Shown here piece by piece: positions 8,289 to 15,486 of a stretch of DNA of 43,117 nt. Position 1 is the first letter of the stretch. The number at the start of each line of letters is the position of its first letter. Both the position numbers and the translations under genes were made by a program. The DNA is from Deltaproteobacteria bacterium (GTDB lineage: Bacteria > Myxococcota > Myxococcia > Myxococcales > JAHFDP01), in NCBI GenBank assembly GCA_023248955.1, contig JAHFDP010000017.1:6485-49601 (forward strand), given 5' to 3'. Under the pieces are notes generated by a model. It was not told the origin of the DNA and did not search any database. It saw only the letters and a program-made list of their open reading frames with translations.

Positions 8289-8364
8289 GTTTGGGTATGT
8301 CTTGTTTTTAACGTTAGATTCTGTTTCCTTAGGCTTTCGATTTTTCGAAAACAACGGAGTTTTC
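8289..8364. other. AT-rich spacer between sigma and anti-sigma genes
   Basis: A 76-bp spacer, markedly AT-richer than its surroundings. It includes the 10-bp palindrome TTTTCGAAAA (8342-8351) just upstream of the anti-sigma ribosome-binding site ACGGAG (8353-8358). It could be a regulatory or RNA-processing site; no clear promoter hexamers are visible. Confidence 0.3.
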
Positions 8365-9039
8365 ATGCGGGCGATGAACGAGCTGATGCGCCAAGCGGTC
8401 GACGGGGAGCTTTCCGAGACGGAAGCTGCGGAGCTTTTGCGCGACACGTCCCTCGCTGACGAGCTTCACAAGACCGCCGAGCTGCGCGCCGCGCTGCGCG
8501 GTCTCTCGGCGCCCAAAGTGCGTCCTGGATTTTCGGCGCGTGTTCTGGCGCGGCTTCCTGCCAAACGCTCTCTTTTTGAGCGCGTTTTCGAGGCGCTTGC
8601 GACGCCCCGTTTTACGCTTCGTTTTTCCGCCGGAACCCTGACCGCCGCCTGCGCAGGACTCGCCGTCATTGCGTTGACTTTGCCGCGCGCTTCCGCACCG
8701 GCGCAGCAAATCCAAATGGCACAAGCGGTCCAGACGCCCGCAACGCTCATCCCGGCAGCTTACGCGCCTTCTTCCGACGAAGTGCCGGTGCGGTTTGTGG
8801 TGGTTCAGCCTGACGCGAAGGACGTGGCGCTGGCCGGCGATTTCAACGGCTGGAAGACCAACGCGCTACACTTGACGCCCGCCGCGGAGCCAGGTCTTTG
8901 GACGGTCACCGTGAAGCTCCCACGCGGCCACCATCGCTACATGTTCGTGGTGGATGGGAAGCGTTGGGAGACCGACCCTCTCGCCGAGGAACACCACCGC
9001 GACGGGTTCGGCCACGAAAACGCCGTTCTCGATTTGTAA
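8365..9039 (+). CDS. Membrane anti-sigma factor with periplasmic glycogen-binding (CBM48-type) domain
   Basis: 224 residues from the ATG at 8365 (ACGGAG 7 nt upstream). Residues 1-48 are helical and RseA-like (MNELMRQAVDGELSETEAAE, then DELHKTAELRAALRGL). There is no HxxxCxxC zinc motif. A membrane helix spans about 86-108 (GTLTAACAGLAVIALTLP), then a Gln/Ala/Pro linker. Residues ~140-224 form an AMPK/CBM48-type module: VALAGDFNGWKTNALHLTP, GLWTVTVKLPRGHHRYMFVV, DGKRWETDP, ending DGFGHENAVLDL. Genetic pairing with the sigma factor supports the anti-sigma role (inference). The same domain ends the next protein. It may sense polysaccharide, or the barrel, in the periplasm. Confidence 0.82.
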   Translation: MRAMNELMRQAVDGELSETEAAELLRDTSLADELHKTAELRAALRGLSAPKVRPGFSARVLARLPAKRSLFERVFEALATPRFTLRFSAGTLTAACAGLAVIALTLPRASAPAQQIQMAQAVQTPATLIPAAYAPSSDEVPVRFVVVQPDAKDVALAGDFNGWKTNALHLTPAAEPGLWTVTVKLPRGHHRYMFVVDGKRWETDPLAEEHHRDGFGHENAVLDL

Positions 9040-9087
9040 CACTCCCCTCTCGCCAGTAGGGCCAGCGCTGGTATATTCCTGCGCTTC

Positions 9088-10407
9088 GTGCCTCCTCGCA
9101 TCACCGCTGTCATCTGTTGCTACCTTTGGGCTGGCACGGCCCGAGCGGAGCCGTGGCTGCACCTCGACCTTTCCGCGTCGGGTGGCTACGACGACAACAT
9201 CTTCCTCGATGCCAACCGTCCGCACGACCGCTCGGTCCGCACGCCCCGTGCCGACCTCACGGAAATCGCCACTGGAACGTTTGAAGCGGACCTCGTTTCG
9301 GAGTCGATCGATCGCGTCGAGCTGCGCTACGAACCACTGCTCGTCAACTTCGCCGATCCATTCAATGGATGGATTACCGACCACCTCGCCACGCTCAGTT
9401 TTACGAAAGCCTTGAGCAAACGCGTGGCGACCGTCTTTGATCTGGGAGGTGAGTTTTACGACATCGCCGCCTTCCGAGAAGACCTCTTCCTCCTGGCCCG
9501 CGGCGCGCTAGGCCTCCGCTACCGGGGTGACAACTTTTCGCTCTTGGCCCAGTACGGCGCGGGCTTCCGGAGTTACCCGCGACGAACTATCAGCGCCCAC
9601 AGCGAAAAACATCAGCTGGATCTCGAGTCGGCGCCGTCCGTCGAGGGCAGGTGGAACATCTTTTCATCCTTCGCGATCTTCGCCAGCTATCGCTTTCTCC
9701 TGCGGTCCAGCGACAACATCATTCAGCTTCAGAAGCAGACGCTCCACCCGCTTGATGGCTGGGAGCATGGCGGCACGGTCGCGGCCGCCCTTGACCTCCC
9801 GTGGAGTCTCTCGATCACCGGCGGCGTCTTTGCCGCGCTTCGCGCCCTACCCGGCTTTCCCTCCGCCGGAGGAGGCGGAAGCACTTTTGTCGGCCGCAAC
9901 GACGTCGCCCGAGGCGCAATCGCTACACTCCGATGGGGCGCGCTCCGGCCCTTCGCTCTGCGCCTAAACGCAACGACCTTTTTGAACACCTCGGACGATG
10001 CCGCCGCCATTTTCAACAAAACCACGCTTTCCTTCGGTGTGGAGTACGCGTGGGACGGCGGCAACGCGAAAGCGCGCCGTTCGATGTCCGAAGGCGCCTC
10101 GACCCTCGCCCCGGAACAGACACCCGAAGGATGGCGATTCGCGGTGCTTGCTACCGGGGCGCGCGAGGTCTACCTGGTCGGAAGCTTCAACCACTGGAGC
10201 CGTCACGCGAGCCCGATGCCCTGCGACGCGGCGGGGCTCTGCACGGCGGTCTTGCCACTTTCGCCCGGCCACTACCGCTACCTCTTTTTGGTCGACGGAA
10301 CCTGGGTATCACCCGAGGGTGCCGCCGGTAGCGCGGACGAAGGATTTGGCAAGGAAAATGGCCTTCTCGAGGTGCCAGCCACGGAAAACAGTCTCACGGA
10401 AAGGTGA
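9088..10407 (+). CDS. Outer-membrane beta-barrel with C-terminal glycogen-binding domain
   Basis: 439 residues. The signal peptide ends ARA|EPW (about residue 20). Residues ~25-330 are alternating amphipathic beta strands typical of an outer-membrane barrel (LHLDLSASGGYDDNIFLDAN, LRYEPLLVNFADPFNGWITD, LATLSFTKALSKRVATVFDL, LSFGVEYAWDGG). Residues ~345-430 form an AMPK/CBM48-type domain: REVYLVGSFNHWSRHASPM, LSPGHYRYLFLVDGTWVSP, ending EGFGKENGLLEV. This closely parallels the anti-sigma factor. Carrying a soluble carbohydrate-binding domain after the barrel is unusual. The start is GTG, with an extended -10-like TGGTATATT (9070-9077: TG at 9069-9070, hexamer 9072-9077) just upstream. Barrel function (porin, export or scaffold) is unknown. 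Confidence 0.82.
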   Translation: MPPRITAVICCYLWAGTARAEPWLHLDLSASGGYDDNIFLDANRPHDRSVRTPRADLTEIATGTFEADLVSESIDRVELRYEPLLVNFADPFNGWITDHLATLSFTKALSKRVATVFDLGGEFYDIAAFREDLFLLARGALGLRYRGDNFSLLAQYGAGFRSYPRRTISAHSEKHQLDLESAPSVEGRWNIFSSFAIFASYRFLLRSSDNIIQLQKQTLHPLDGWEHGGTVAAALDLPWSLSITGGVFAALRALPGFPSAGGGGSTFVGRNDVARGAIATLRWGALRPFALRLNATTFLNTSDDAAAIFNKTTLSFGVEYAWDGGNAKARRSMSEGASTLAPEQTPEGWRFAVLATGAREVYLVGSFNHWSRHASPMPCDAAGLCTAVLPLSPGHYRYLFLVDGTWVSPEGAAGSADEGFGKENGLLEVPATENSLTER

Positions 10408-10483
10408 CGCGCTGTGTTGACCGAAAAAAGGACAGTAGGGCGTATCGCACCGCCCCCAAGCTCGTTTTCGCGGTAGAAAGGTA

Positions 10484-11293
10484 ATGAATATGCGCGGCTT
10501 TCTTGCAAAATTGACGATCTTGGTGTTGGCCGGCGCGACCGCTGGTCGGGCTCGAGCGGATGGGCTCGACGATCAGGCAATGCGCGATCTCTCTTCCGAT
10601 GAACGTCTGCCGCTGCTAATGCGCCAGGCGTTGGCAAGTGAAGTTGCGGCGGCCCAGCAGGAAGGCGTTCCAGCGACGTTGCTCGTGGATCGGGTCGAAG
10701 AGGGCCTCGCCAAAGGGGCCGCCCCCAGTGAGATTGAACAGCTCGTGCGGCGCCAACATGCGACGTTCGCGCAGGCCGCGCGTCTTCTGAAAACGGCGGC
10801 ACCAGGTGTTTTGAATGGCGCCGACGGCCGCAGCGCGCTGGAAGCAACGGGCGAGGCGTTAGCGTCCGGCGTCCAGGCCGAAAAACTCGGCACTTTCCTA
10901 GGCCATCCTTCTCAGCTGCGCCAAGGCCAATCGCCGCTCGCCACGGAAGTTCGGGCGCGCGCCGAAGCAGCAGCCAACTTGGCCGAGCATGGGTTTCCGA
11001 CGGAAGGGGCCGTGGCGCTTCTTTTCAGCGCCGTGGATCGTGGCCATGAGCGGCAGGCTCTGCGTGCGGTCACCGGAGCTGCGGAACGGCTTGATCGCGA
11101 AGGTCGTGGACCGCGTGAACCGCTCTTGGGACGCCTCCACGAAGAGATCCTCCGCGGTCGTTCGCCAGCGGACCTCTACAACACCGTCGCGGCGCAGCTG
11201 CCGCAGGCACGGACCGAGAAGCGCGCGCTTCGTCACGGCGAGCAGCGCGGTCCGGATCGCGACGAGGCTTACGCTCACGCGCCTGGGAAGTAG
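10484..11293 (+). CDS. Exported helical protein of unknown function
   Basis: 269 residues. A signal peptide ends near ARA|DGL (about residue 25). The mature part is almost entirely helical, Ala/Glu/Arg-rich, with three loosely similar segments (GVPATLLVDRVEEGLAKGAA, ALEATGEALASGVQAEKLG, GFPTEGAVALLFSAVDRGHE), suggesting internal repeats. The tail is basic and His-rich. No catalytic motif is visible and I do not recognise the family. AGAAAGG precedes the ATG. TTGACC occurs at 10417-10422 but without a good -10. Same-strand position suggests it belongs with the sigma-factor cluster. Confidence 0.7.
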   Translation: MNMRGFLAKLTILVLAGATAGRARADGLDDQAMRDLSSDERLPLLMRQALASEVAAAQQEGVPATLLVDRVEEGLAKGAAPSEIEQLVRRQHATFAQAARLLKTAAPGVLNGADGRSALEATGEALASGVQAEKLGTFLGHPSQLRQGQSPLATEVRARAEAAANLAEHGFPTEGAVALLFSAVDRGHERQALRAVTGAAERLDREGRGPREPLLGRLHEEILRGRSPADLYNTVAAQLPQARTEKRALRHGEQRGPDRDEAYAHAPGK

Positions 11294-11400
11294 GGCGGGT
11301 CGGCCATGCCCGATTGGTGGCGCTGGAAGCGCCCGATCAGATAGCGGCCTTCTCCTGAGCTTCGGAGCCGACCGACGCTCGACCGCCTCGGCTCCCGGTT
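11294..11400. repeat. Decayed copy of the miniature element found at 26709-27082
   Basis: This intergenic stretch is explained by homology to the 374-bp element, in inverted orientation. Positions 11308-11347 match the reverse complement of 26951-26990 at 37 of 40 bases. Positions 11377-11391 match the reverse complement of 26739-26753 at 14 of 15. The order is conserved, with about 170 bp missing between the two blocks. The outermost terminal repeats are lost. A hairpin with 8-bp arms (GGAGCCGA at 11364-11371, TCGGCTCC at 11388-11395) lies at its right end and could act as a terminator for the gene at 10484-11293. Confidence 0.65.
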
Positions 11401-11409
11401 CAAGCTAGA

Positions 11410-12096
11410 ATGACGGCGATGCGGAACCCATTCCTTGTCGCCGTCATTTTTTTCGCCAGCACCGGTTGCGTGATTCTTCCGGTAGCGATTCCGCCGCTGC
11501 AAGTTCAGCTGGGCAAAGGAGCGCAATCGCTCTCGTCCGCTGACGCCACGACGGGTGAATCGCCGGTGCAGTTTCGAATCGCCGCACGGACGCCGCAGCC
11601 GTTGCACCAAGCGCTCTTTGGAAATGATCTCGACCTCGGCGTGGGTTTTCTCTCGGAAGCGCGCAGTCTCGGCTTGCTCCAAGGCGGATACCTCGAAGGC
11701 GGTGCAGTTCTCCTCGGGAGGTCCGTGGCGGAGGGAGTGATCGGCCGTCTCAGCGCCCGCGCTCAGGCGCGAATTATTCACACCGATCCCGAGCAGCGTT
11801 GGGGGCCGGGCGGCGCCCTGCAATTGGGCTGGGACTTCATCTTTCCGGTTGACGGCCAGGTGCGCCCCGATCCCGACTCATCCGATGGAAGCGGGTTTCT
11901 GGGGTACGCCTACGGAGAGTACGGACTGGGTGTGTACGCGGAAGGAAGCACATTTGCCGCTGGAGCGCTCACGGGCTGGGCGGTGTCCGGTGGGGTCTCC
12001 CTACGGCTTCCCTTTTTGGCCGGAATCGTCTGGTTCCCGCTGGGGCATCACGAAGGCGAGAAGCACAAGCACGAGGCGGTGCCGGCGAAGAAATGA
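11410..12096 (+). CDS. Predicted lipoprotein of unknown function
   Basis: 228 residues. The signal peptide ends in the lipobox ASTGC (Cys20). The mature region has gly-rich beta strands (LDLGVGFLSEARSLGLLQGG, GPGGALQLGWDFIFPVDGQV, FLGYAYGEYGLGVYAEGS, GALTGWAVSGGVSLRLPF) resembling a small barrel or beta-sandwich, and a Lys/His-rich tail. I recognise no family. The start is ATG 11410 or ATG 11419, the latter giving a more typical lipoprotein leader. It is the last gene of the plus-strand run from the sigma factor and is separated from the preceding gene by the decayed repeat. Confidence 0.72.
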   Translation: MTAMRNPFLVAVIFFASTGCVILPVAIPPLQVQLGKGAQSLSSADATTGESPVQFRIAARTPQPLHQALFGNDLDLGVGFLSEARSLGLLQGGYLEGGAVLLGRSVAEGVIGRLSARAQARIIHTDPEQRWGPGGALQLGWDFIFPVDGQVRPDPDSSDGSGFLGYAYGEYGLGVYAEGSTFAAGALTGWAVSGGVSLRLPFLAGIVWFPLGHHEGEKHKHEAVPAKK

Positions 12097-12261
12097 TGGT
12101 CGTCACCCGTTCCCGAGGACGATCCCTACGTTATCTGGATCCACGGACCCCAGTGCTAATCATGACCTTTCTGGTTCCCAGACGCGGCGAACGGGGTCGT
12201 TCGTGACACGAACGCAGAGTGTCGCTCCTCTTCCTCGAAGCAGAGCGGCGGCGCCATGACC
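12097..12261. other. Convergent intergenic spacer
   Basis: 165 bp between the convergent ends of the lipoprotein and Pal-like genes. It contains one 17-bp inverted repeat (see 12198-12214). I see no gene, no promoter and no U-tract terminator. Confidence 0.5.
12198..12214. repeat. 17-bp inverted repeat (CGTTCGTG A CACGAACG)
   Basis: Two perfect 8-bp arms flank a single central A, between convergent genes. As RNA it would fold as a shorter stem with a loop of about 5 nt. The symmetry also fits a dimeric-regulator operator, although no promoter lies next to it. A bidirectional terminator without a U-tract is the simplest reading. Confidence 0.45.
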
Positions 12262-12942
12262 CTACCGCTGCGGCTTCACTTCACCGCGGCGGTTCTTGGC
12301 CCAGCAAGCTTCGTCGTGCTCAGTGCAGACCGGCCGCTCGAAGCCATACGACAGCGTTTTGACTTGCTCCTCGTTCACGCCCAGCGCCTCGAGATACTTC
12401 GCCACCGTCGTGGCGCGCCGGGAGCCCAGCGCCAAGTTGTAGTCCTCGGTCCCACGCTCGTCGGCGTGGCCTTCGATGGTGACGTGAAGCCCCTTGTTGT
12501 TGCGGAAGCAGCGCACGCGACCCTGCAACGTGGTCTTGTCCTCGTCGCTGAGCTCGGACTTGTCGAGATCGAAATGCACGCGAACGTCGGTGCATTCCGG
12601 AAGTTCGGACGTGGCCTTCACGCACTGGCCGCGGATGCAGAGTGAAGCGGGATCGCACTCGTCGTCGGTTTTGCAAAGCGTGGCCTGGGACGAAGCGAGT
12701 GTCGAGCCGCTGCTCGGCGCAGGCGTCGCCACCGTCTTGTCGCCGCAAACGAAATCCTTGCAAACCTTGCCCGCGGCGCAGTCGGCGTCCTTGCCGCACT
12801 GACGGCATTGGCCCGTCAGACACAGCAGAGCGCCGCCGTTGTTCTCGGCCGCCTTACAGTCCGCGTCGGTTTTGCACTCGGGAAATTTCGGGTTGCAGGC
12901 AGCGAACGAGACGAGAATCAGCACGGCACCAAGCGAACGCAT
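12262..12942 (-). CDS. Pal-type OmpA-domain lipoprotein with Cys-rich N-terminus
   Basis: 226 residues. The signal peptide ends in a lipobox (VSFAAC). Next come cysteine-rich repeats (CKTDADCKA, CGKDADCAAGKVCKDFVCG, CKTDDECDPASLCIRGQC), a pattern common in deltaproteobacterial surface lipoproteins. A peptidoglycan-binding OmpA/Pal domain covers about 118-215 (VRVHFDLDKSELSDEDKTTL; HADERGTEDYNLALGSRRA, with the conserved Asp and Arg that grip diaminopimelate). It probably links the outer membrane to the cell wall. GGAGG sits 8 nt before the ATG. It lies downstream of the polyprenyl synthetase gene after a 98-bp gap that could hold its own promoter. Confidence 0.9.
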   Translation of the reverse strand: MRSLGAVLILVSFAACNPKFPECKTDADCKAAENNGGALLCLTGQCRQCGKDADCAAGKVCKDFVCGDKTVATPAPSSGSTLASSQATLCKTDDECDPASLCIRGQCVKATSELPECTDVRVHFDLDKSELSDEDKTTLQGRVRCFRNNKGLHVTIEGHADERGTEDYNLALGSRRATTVAKYLEALGVNEEQVKTLSYGFERPVCTEHDEACWAKNRRGEVKPQR

Positions 12943-13040
12943 CGGAAAACCTCCGAGAGGGGAGAGAAGAATCCGCGTTCATCGACGTGGGGTCAACCGG
13001 GAAAATTCACGCCTCCGTCATTTAGATGGGATCCCATACA

Positions 13041-14081
13041 TTAGGCGGCGCGGGCCAGGACCAGATCCGCGATGCCAGCAAGTCTTATTTGAGCTTCCTT
13101 GTTGAGGCTGGTTCGGCCGAGCGCGGCAACGGCCGCATCGACCCGACTGCGCACCCTGTTTTGCGTCTCAGTCCTCGCGCCGGTGGATTCTAGAATCGCT
13201 CGCAAATGGGCCACGTCTCCGTCGGACAAATCGCGGCGGCCCAAGCCAGCGGCGAGTACGGCGCGATCCTTTTCAAGCGCGCGCTCCCAGGCCAGCGCAA
13301 CGAGCAGTGTCTGCTTTCCCTCTCGTAAATCACCGCCAGCGGGTTTTCCTGTGATCGCGGGATCGGCGAACGCACCCTGCAGATCATCGGCCAGTTGAAA
13401 GGCCTCGCCCAGCGGACCGGCATACGCTTGGAGACCGTCGACCTGCGATTGGGACGCACCCGCGAGCACAGCCCCCACGGCGAGCGGCAGCTCAAACGTG
13501 TAGCGGCCGGTTTTGAGCTGCTCGATCTTTTGAACCCCCTCGGCGGCAAGCGGAGGACCCAACGGCGCAAGCACGTCCAAGCCCTGACCCAGATTGGTGT
13601 CCTCAAGCGCGTCGAAGAGGAGTCGCAGCGCTCGCAGCTCTCGCTCGGCGGGGAAGATTCCGGAGGCGACGCACTGCGCGGCATAACTTTGCAAGAGGCC
13701 GCCCAGGACCAGCGTGAGCGAAAGGCCGCGGTGATCGTCCTTCGCCTCTCGCGCCGCCGCGAGGTGCAACGCGGGCCCGCCGCGTCGCGTCTCATCGCGG
13801 TCCATGACGTCGTCGTAGGCGAGAAGCCAAGCGTGGGTGAGCTCGAGACCCATGGCCGCGTCTAGGACGTCGCTCGGGCGACCGCCGAAACCTTCGTGGG
13901 CAATGGTGCAGAGCGCGCCGCGAAGGCGCTTTCCGCCGCGCAGCACATAGTCTCGCAAGTGGCGATGAAAACGCGCGAGGTCAACCGGCATGGCTGCCAA
14001 TCGACGCTCGCGGCCGAGAAGCAACGCCGTGAGCCGCGTGTCGCAAGCGCGGGCGAATTCGTCGAGGTAGGCGGTGATCAT
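13041..14081 (-). CDS. Polyprenyl diphosphate synthase (trans-isoprenyl transferase)
   Basis: 346 residues of the FPP/GGPP synthase fold. RGGKRLRGALC is the diphosphate-binding region. The first Asp-rich motif is DDVMD in HAWLLAYDDVMDRDETRRG. LKTGRYTFELPLAVGA is typical. The second Asp-rich motif is AFQLADDLQGAFADP, where the third Asp of DDxxD is Gly, as in the DDLLG-type motif of many geranylgeranyl/long-chain synthases. It condenses isopentenyl diphosphate with allylic diphosphates. It lies directly downstream of HMG-CoA reductase, so it probably uses mevalonate-derived units. A 60-bp palindromic element separates the two genes. Product chain length cannot be read here. Confidence 0.93.
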   Translation of the reverse strand: MITAYLDEFARACDTRLTALLLGRERRLAAMPVDLARFHRHLRDYVLRGGKRLRGALCTIAHEGFGGRPSDVLDAAMGLELTHAWLLAYDDVMDRDETRRGGPALHLAAAREAKDDHRGLSLTLVLGGLLQSYAAQCVASGIFPAERELRALRLLFDALEDTNLGQGLDVLAPLGPPLAAEGVQKIEQLKTGRYTFELPLAVGAVLAGASQSQVDGLQAYAGPLGEAFQLADDLQGAFADPAITGKPAGGDLREGKQTLLVALAWERALEKDRAVLAAGLGRRDLSDGDVAHLRAILESTGARTETQNRVRSRVDAAVAALGRTSLNKEAQIRLAGIADLVLARAA

Positions 14082-14091
14082 TTACCCGTCA

Positions 14092-14151
14092 CTAAGCGGA
14101 AATTCACCATGGCCGTCTTAAGGTAACGGCAATTGTGGTTTTTTAGCTAAG
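14092..14151. repeat. 60-bp palindromic mini-element, solo terminal repeats flanked by CTAAG
   Basis: Flanked by direct repeats CTAAG (14092-14096 and 14147-14151). Inside, the left end GCGGAAATTCACCATGGCCG and the inverted right end CTAAAAAACCACAATTGCCG form an imperfect palindrome around CTTAAGG. The right half (GGCCGTC, three bases, AGGTAACGGCA, two bases, TGTGG) matches the right terminal repeat of the 374-bp element at 27046-27068. It fills the gap between HMG-CoA reductase and polyprenyl synthetase, and the right CTAAG supplies the HMG-CoA reductase stop codon (TAG on the minus strand). Confidence 0.75.
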
Positions 14152-15418
14152 TCATTTCGCGCAAGAGCGCTTCCGCGCGCGACAGTTTGATCTCACCACA
14201 AGCGATGAGCGCTTCCGCTAGCCGCTCGACCGCGCCGCCCGTGGCACCCGCCGCGTGAGCCACGGCGCGAGCGTGCAGCGCCATGTGGCCCTCTTGAATT
14301 CCCACGGTGGCAAGCGCGCGCAGCGCCGCCAGATTTTGCGCGAGCCCCACGGCCGCCATCACCGCGGCCAGATCGCGCGCATCGGGGCAACGCAAGACTT
14401 TCGTCAGCAAAAACTTCGCCAGCGGATTGCCACGCACGGCGCCGCCGACTGTCCCGACTTGAATCGGCAATTCGATTTGTCCGACCAGCGCGCCATCGAC
14501 AAAGCGCCAGGTGGAGAGCGGCGAATAGCGTCCGGACCGCGCGGCGAACGCGTGCGCACCGGCCTCAATCGCGCGCCAGTCGTTCCCCGTGGCAATGGCC
14601 AGCGCGTCGACGCCGTTCATCACACCCTTGTTGTGGGTGCACGCGCGGTAAGGATCCTGCTCGGCGAATCGGCTGGCCGCTTCGATGCCACGCGCGACTT
14701 CTTCGCCCGATCGTCCAAAGCAGGAGAGCGCCTCGGCAGGAATACGGCAGCGGGCGCGCGCCAGTCGATGGTCGGCCAGGTTGGAGAGAATTTTCAAACC
14801 GACGCGGCCGCGCGCGAGGATCGCCACGCGGGGCGCGATTCCCTCGACCATGGTGTTGATGAGATTCGCACCCATGGCATCGCGGGTGTCCACGAGCAGA
14901 TGGACCACCAGTTCGAGTGGCCGCCCCTCACCAGGATCGAGCACGCGAACTTCCAAATCGCGCGCGCCGCCGCCACGCTCAGCGAGTTGCGGATGAAAGG
15001 AATCCGCGAGCGCGAGGAGCTCCGCCTTGCTCGCGATCAGCGCCGCTCGCCCGGCTTCGATATTTTCAATTCGCGCGATCTGAATCTGCCCGATCATCAC
15101 CGGCGGATCGGCCTCGGCGTCGAAGCCTCCGGCGCCACGCGCAATTTTGGCAGCAAGCGAACAGGCCGCGACGACGCTGGCCTCCTCCACCGCCAGTGGA
15201 ATCAAACGGTCGCGGCCGTTGATGCGAAAATTGAGCGCCAGCCCTACGGGAAGGCCCATCACGCCGACGGCGTTTTCGATCATCGCGTTGGCGGAAGCGA
15301 TCGGCAACGAAGCGTCCGCCATCAACGGCTCGAGATCGCGCACCGACAGATCGAGCTCGCGTGCGAGCGTCTCCCATCGCTCGTTAACCGAGAGCTTTTG
15401 AAAGCCGGGGAGGCGCAT
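14147..15418 (-). CDS. mvaA: Hydroxymethylglutaryl-CoA reductase, class II
   Basis: 423 residues, the usual class II length. It makes or consumes mevalonate by four-electron transfer between HMG-CoA and NAD(P)H. Catalytic residues are all visible: Glu in AVEEASVVAAC (78-79), Lys264 in THNKGVMNG, Asp280 in ATGNDWRAIEAG and His378 in IQEGHMALHAR. DTRDAMGANLINTMVEG is the class II signature. Neighbouring polyprenyl synthetase favours a biosynthetic (isoprenoid) role over mevalonate catabolism. No other mevalonate-pathway gene is in the window. The stop codon lies within the CTNAG repeat of the adjacent palindromic element. Confidence 0.95.
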   Translation of the reverse strand: MRLPGFQKLSVNERWETLARELDLSVRDLEPLMADASLPIASANAMIENAVGVMGLPVGLALNFRINGRDRLIPLAVEEASVVAACSLAAKIARGAGGFDAEADPPVMIGQIQIARIENIEAGRAALIASKAELLALADSFHPQLAERGGGARDLEVRVLDPGEGRPLELVVHLLVDTRDAMGANLINTMVEGIAPRVAILARGRVGLKILSNLADHRLARARCRIPAEALSCFGRSGEEVARGIEAASRFAEQDPYRACTHNKGVMNGVDALAIATGNDWRAIEAGAHAFAARSGRYSPLSTWRFVDGALVGQIELPIQVGTVGGAVRGNPLAKFLLTKVLRCPDARDLAAVMAAVGLAQNLAALRALATVGIQEGHMALHARAVAHAAGATGGAVERLAEALIACGEIKLSRAEALLREMT

Positions 15419-15486
15419 GACTTCGAGGTTTTAGCAAATCCCAAAAACGGCGTCGAGGACGCGGTCGGGACGCCTTGCTTCGAGGT

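Noticed and set aside
10417-10445. Possible sigma70 promoter (TTGACC) before the helical exported protein
   Set aside because: The -35 is good but no -10 hexamer lies at 16-18 bp spacing, so I did not call it.
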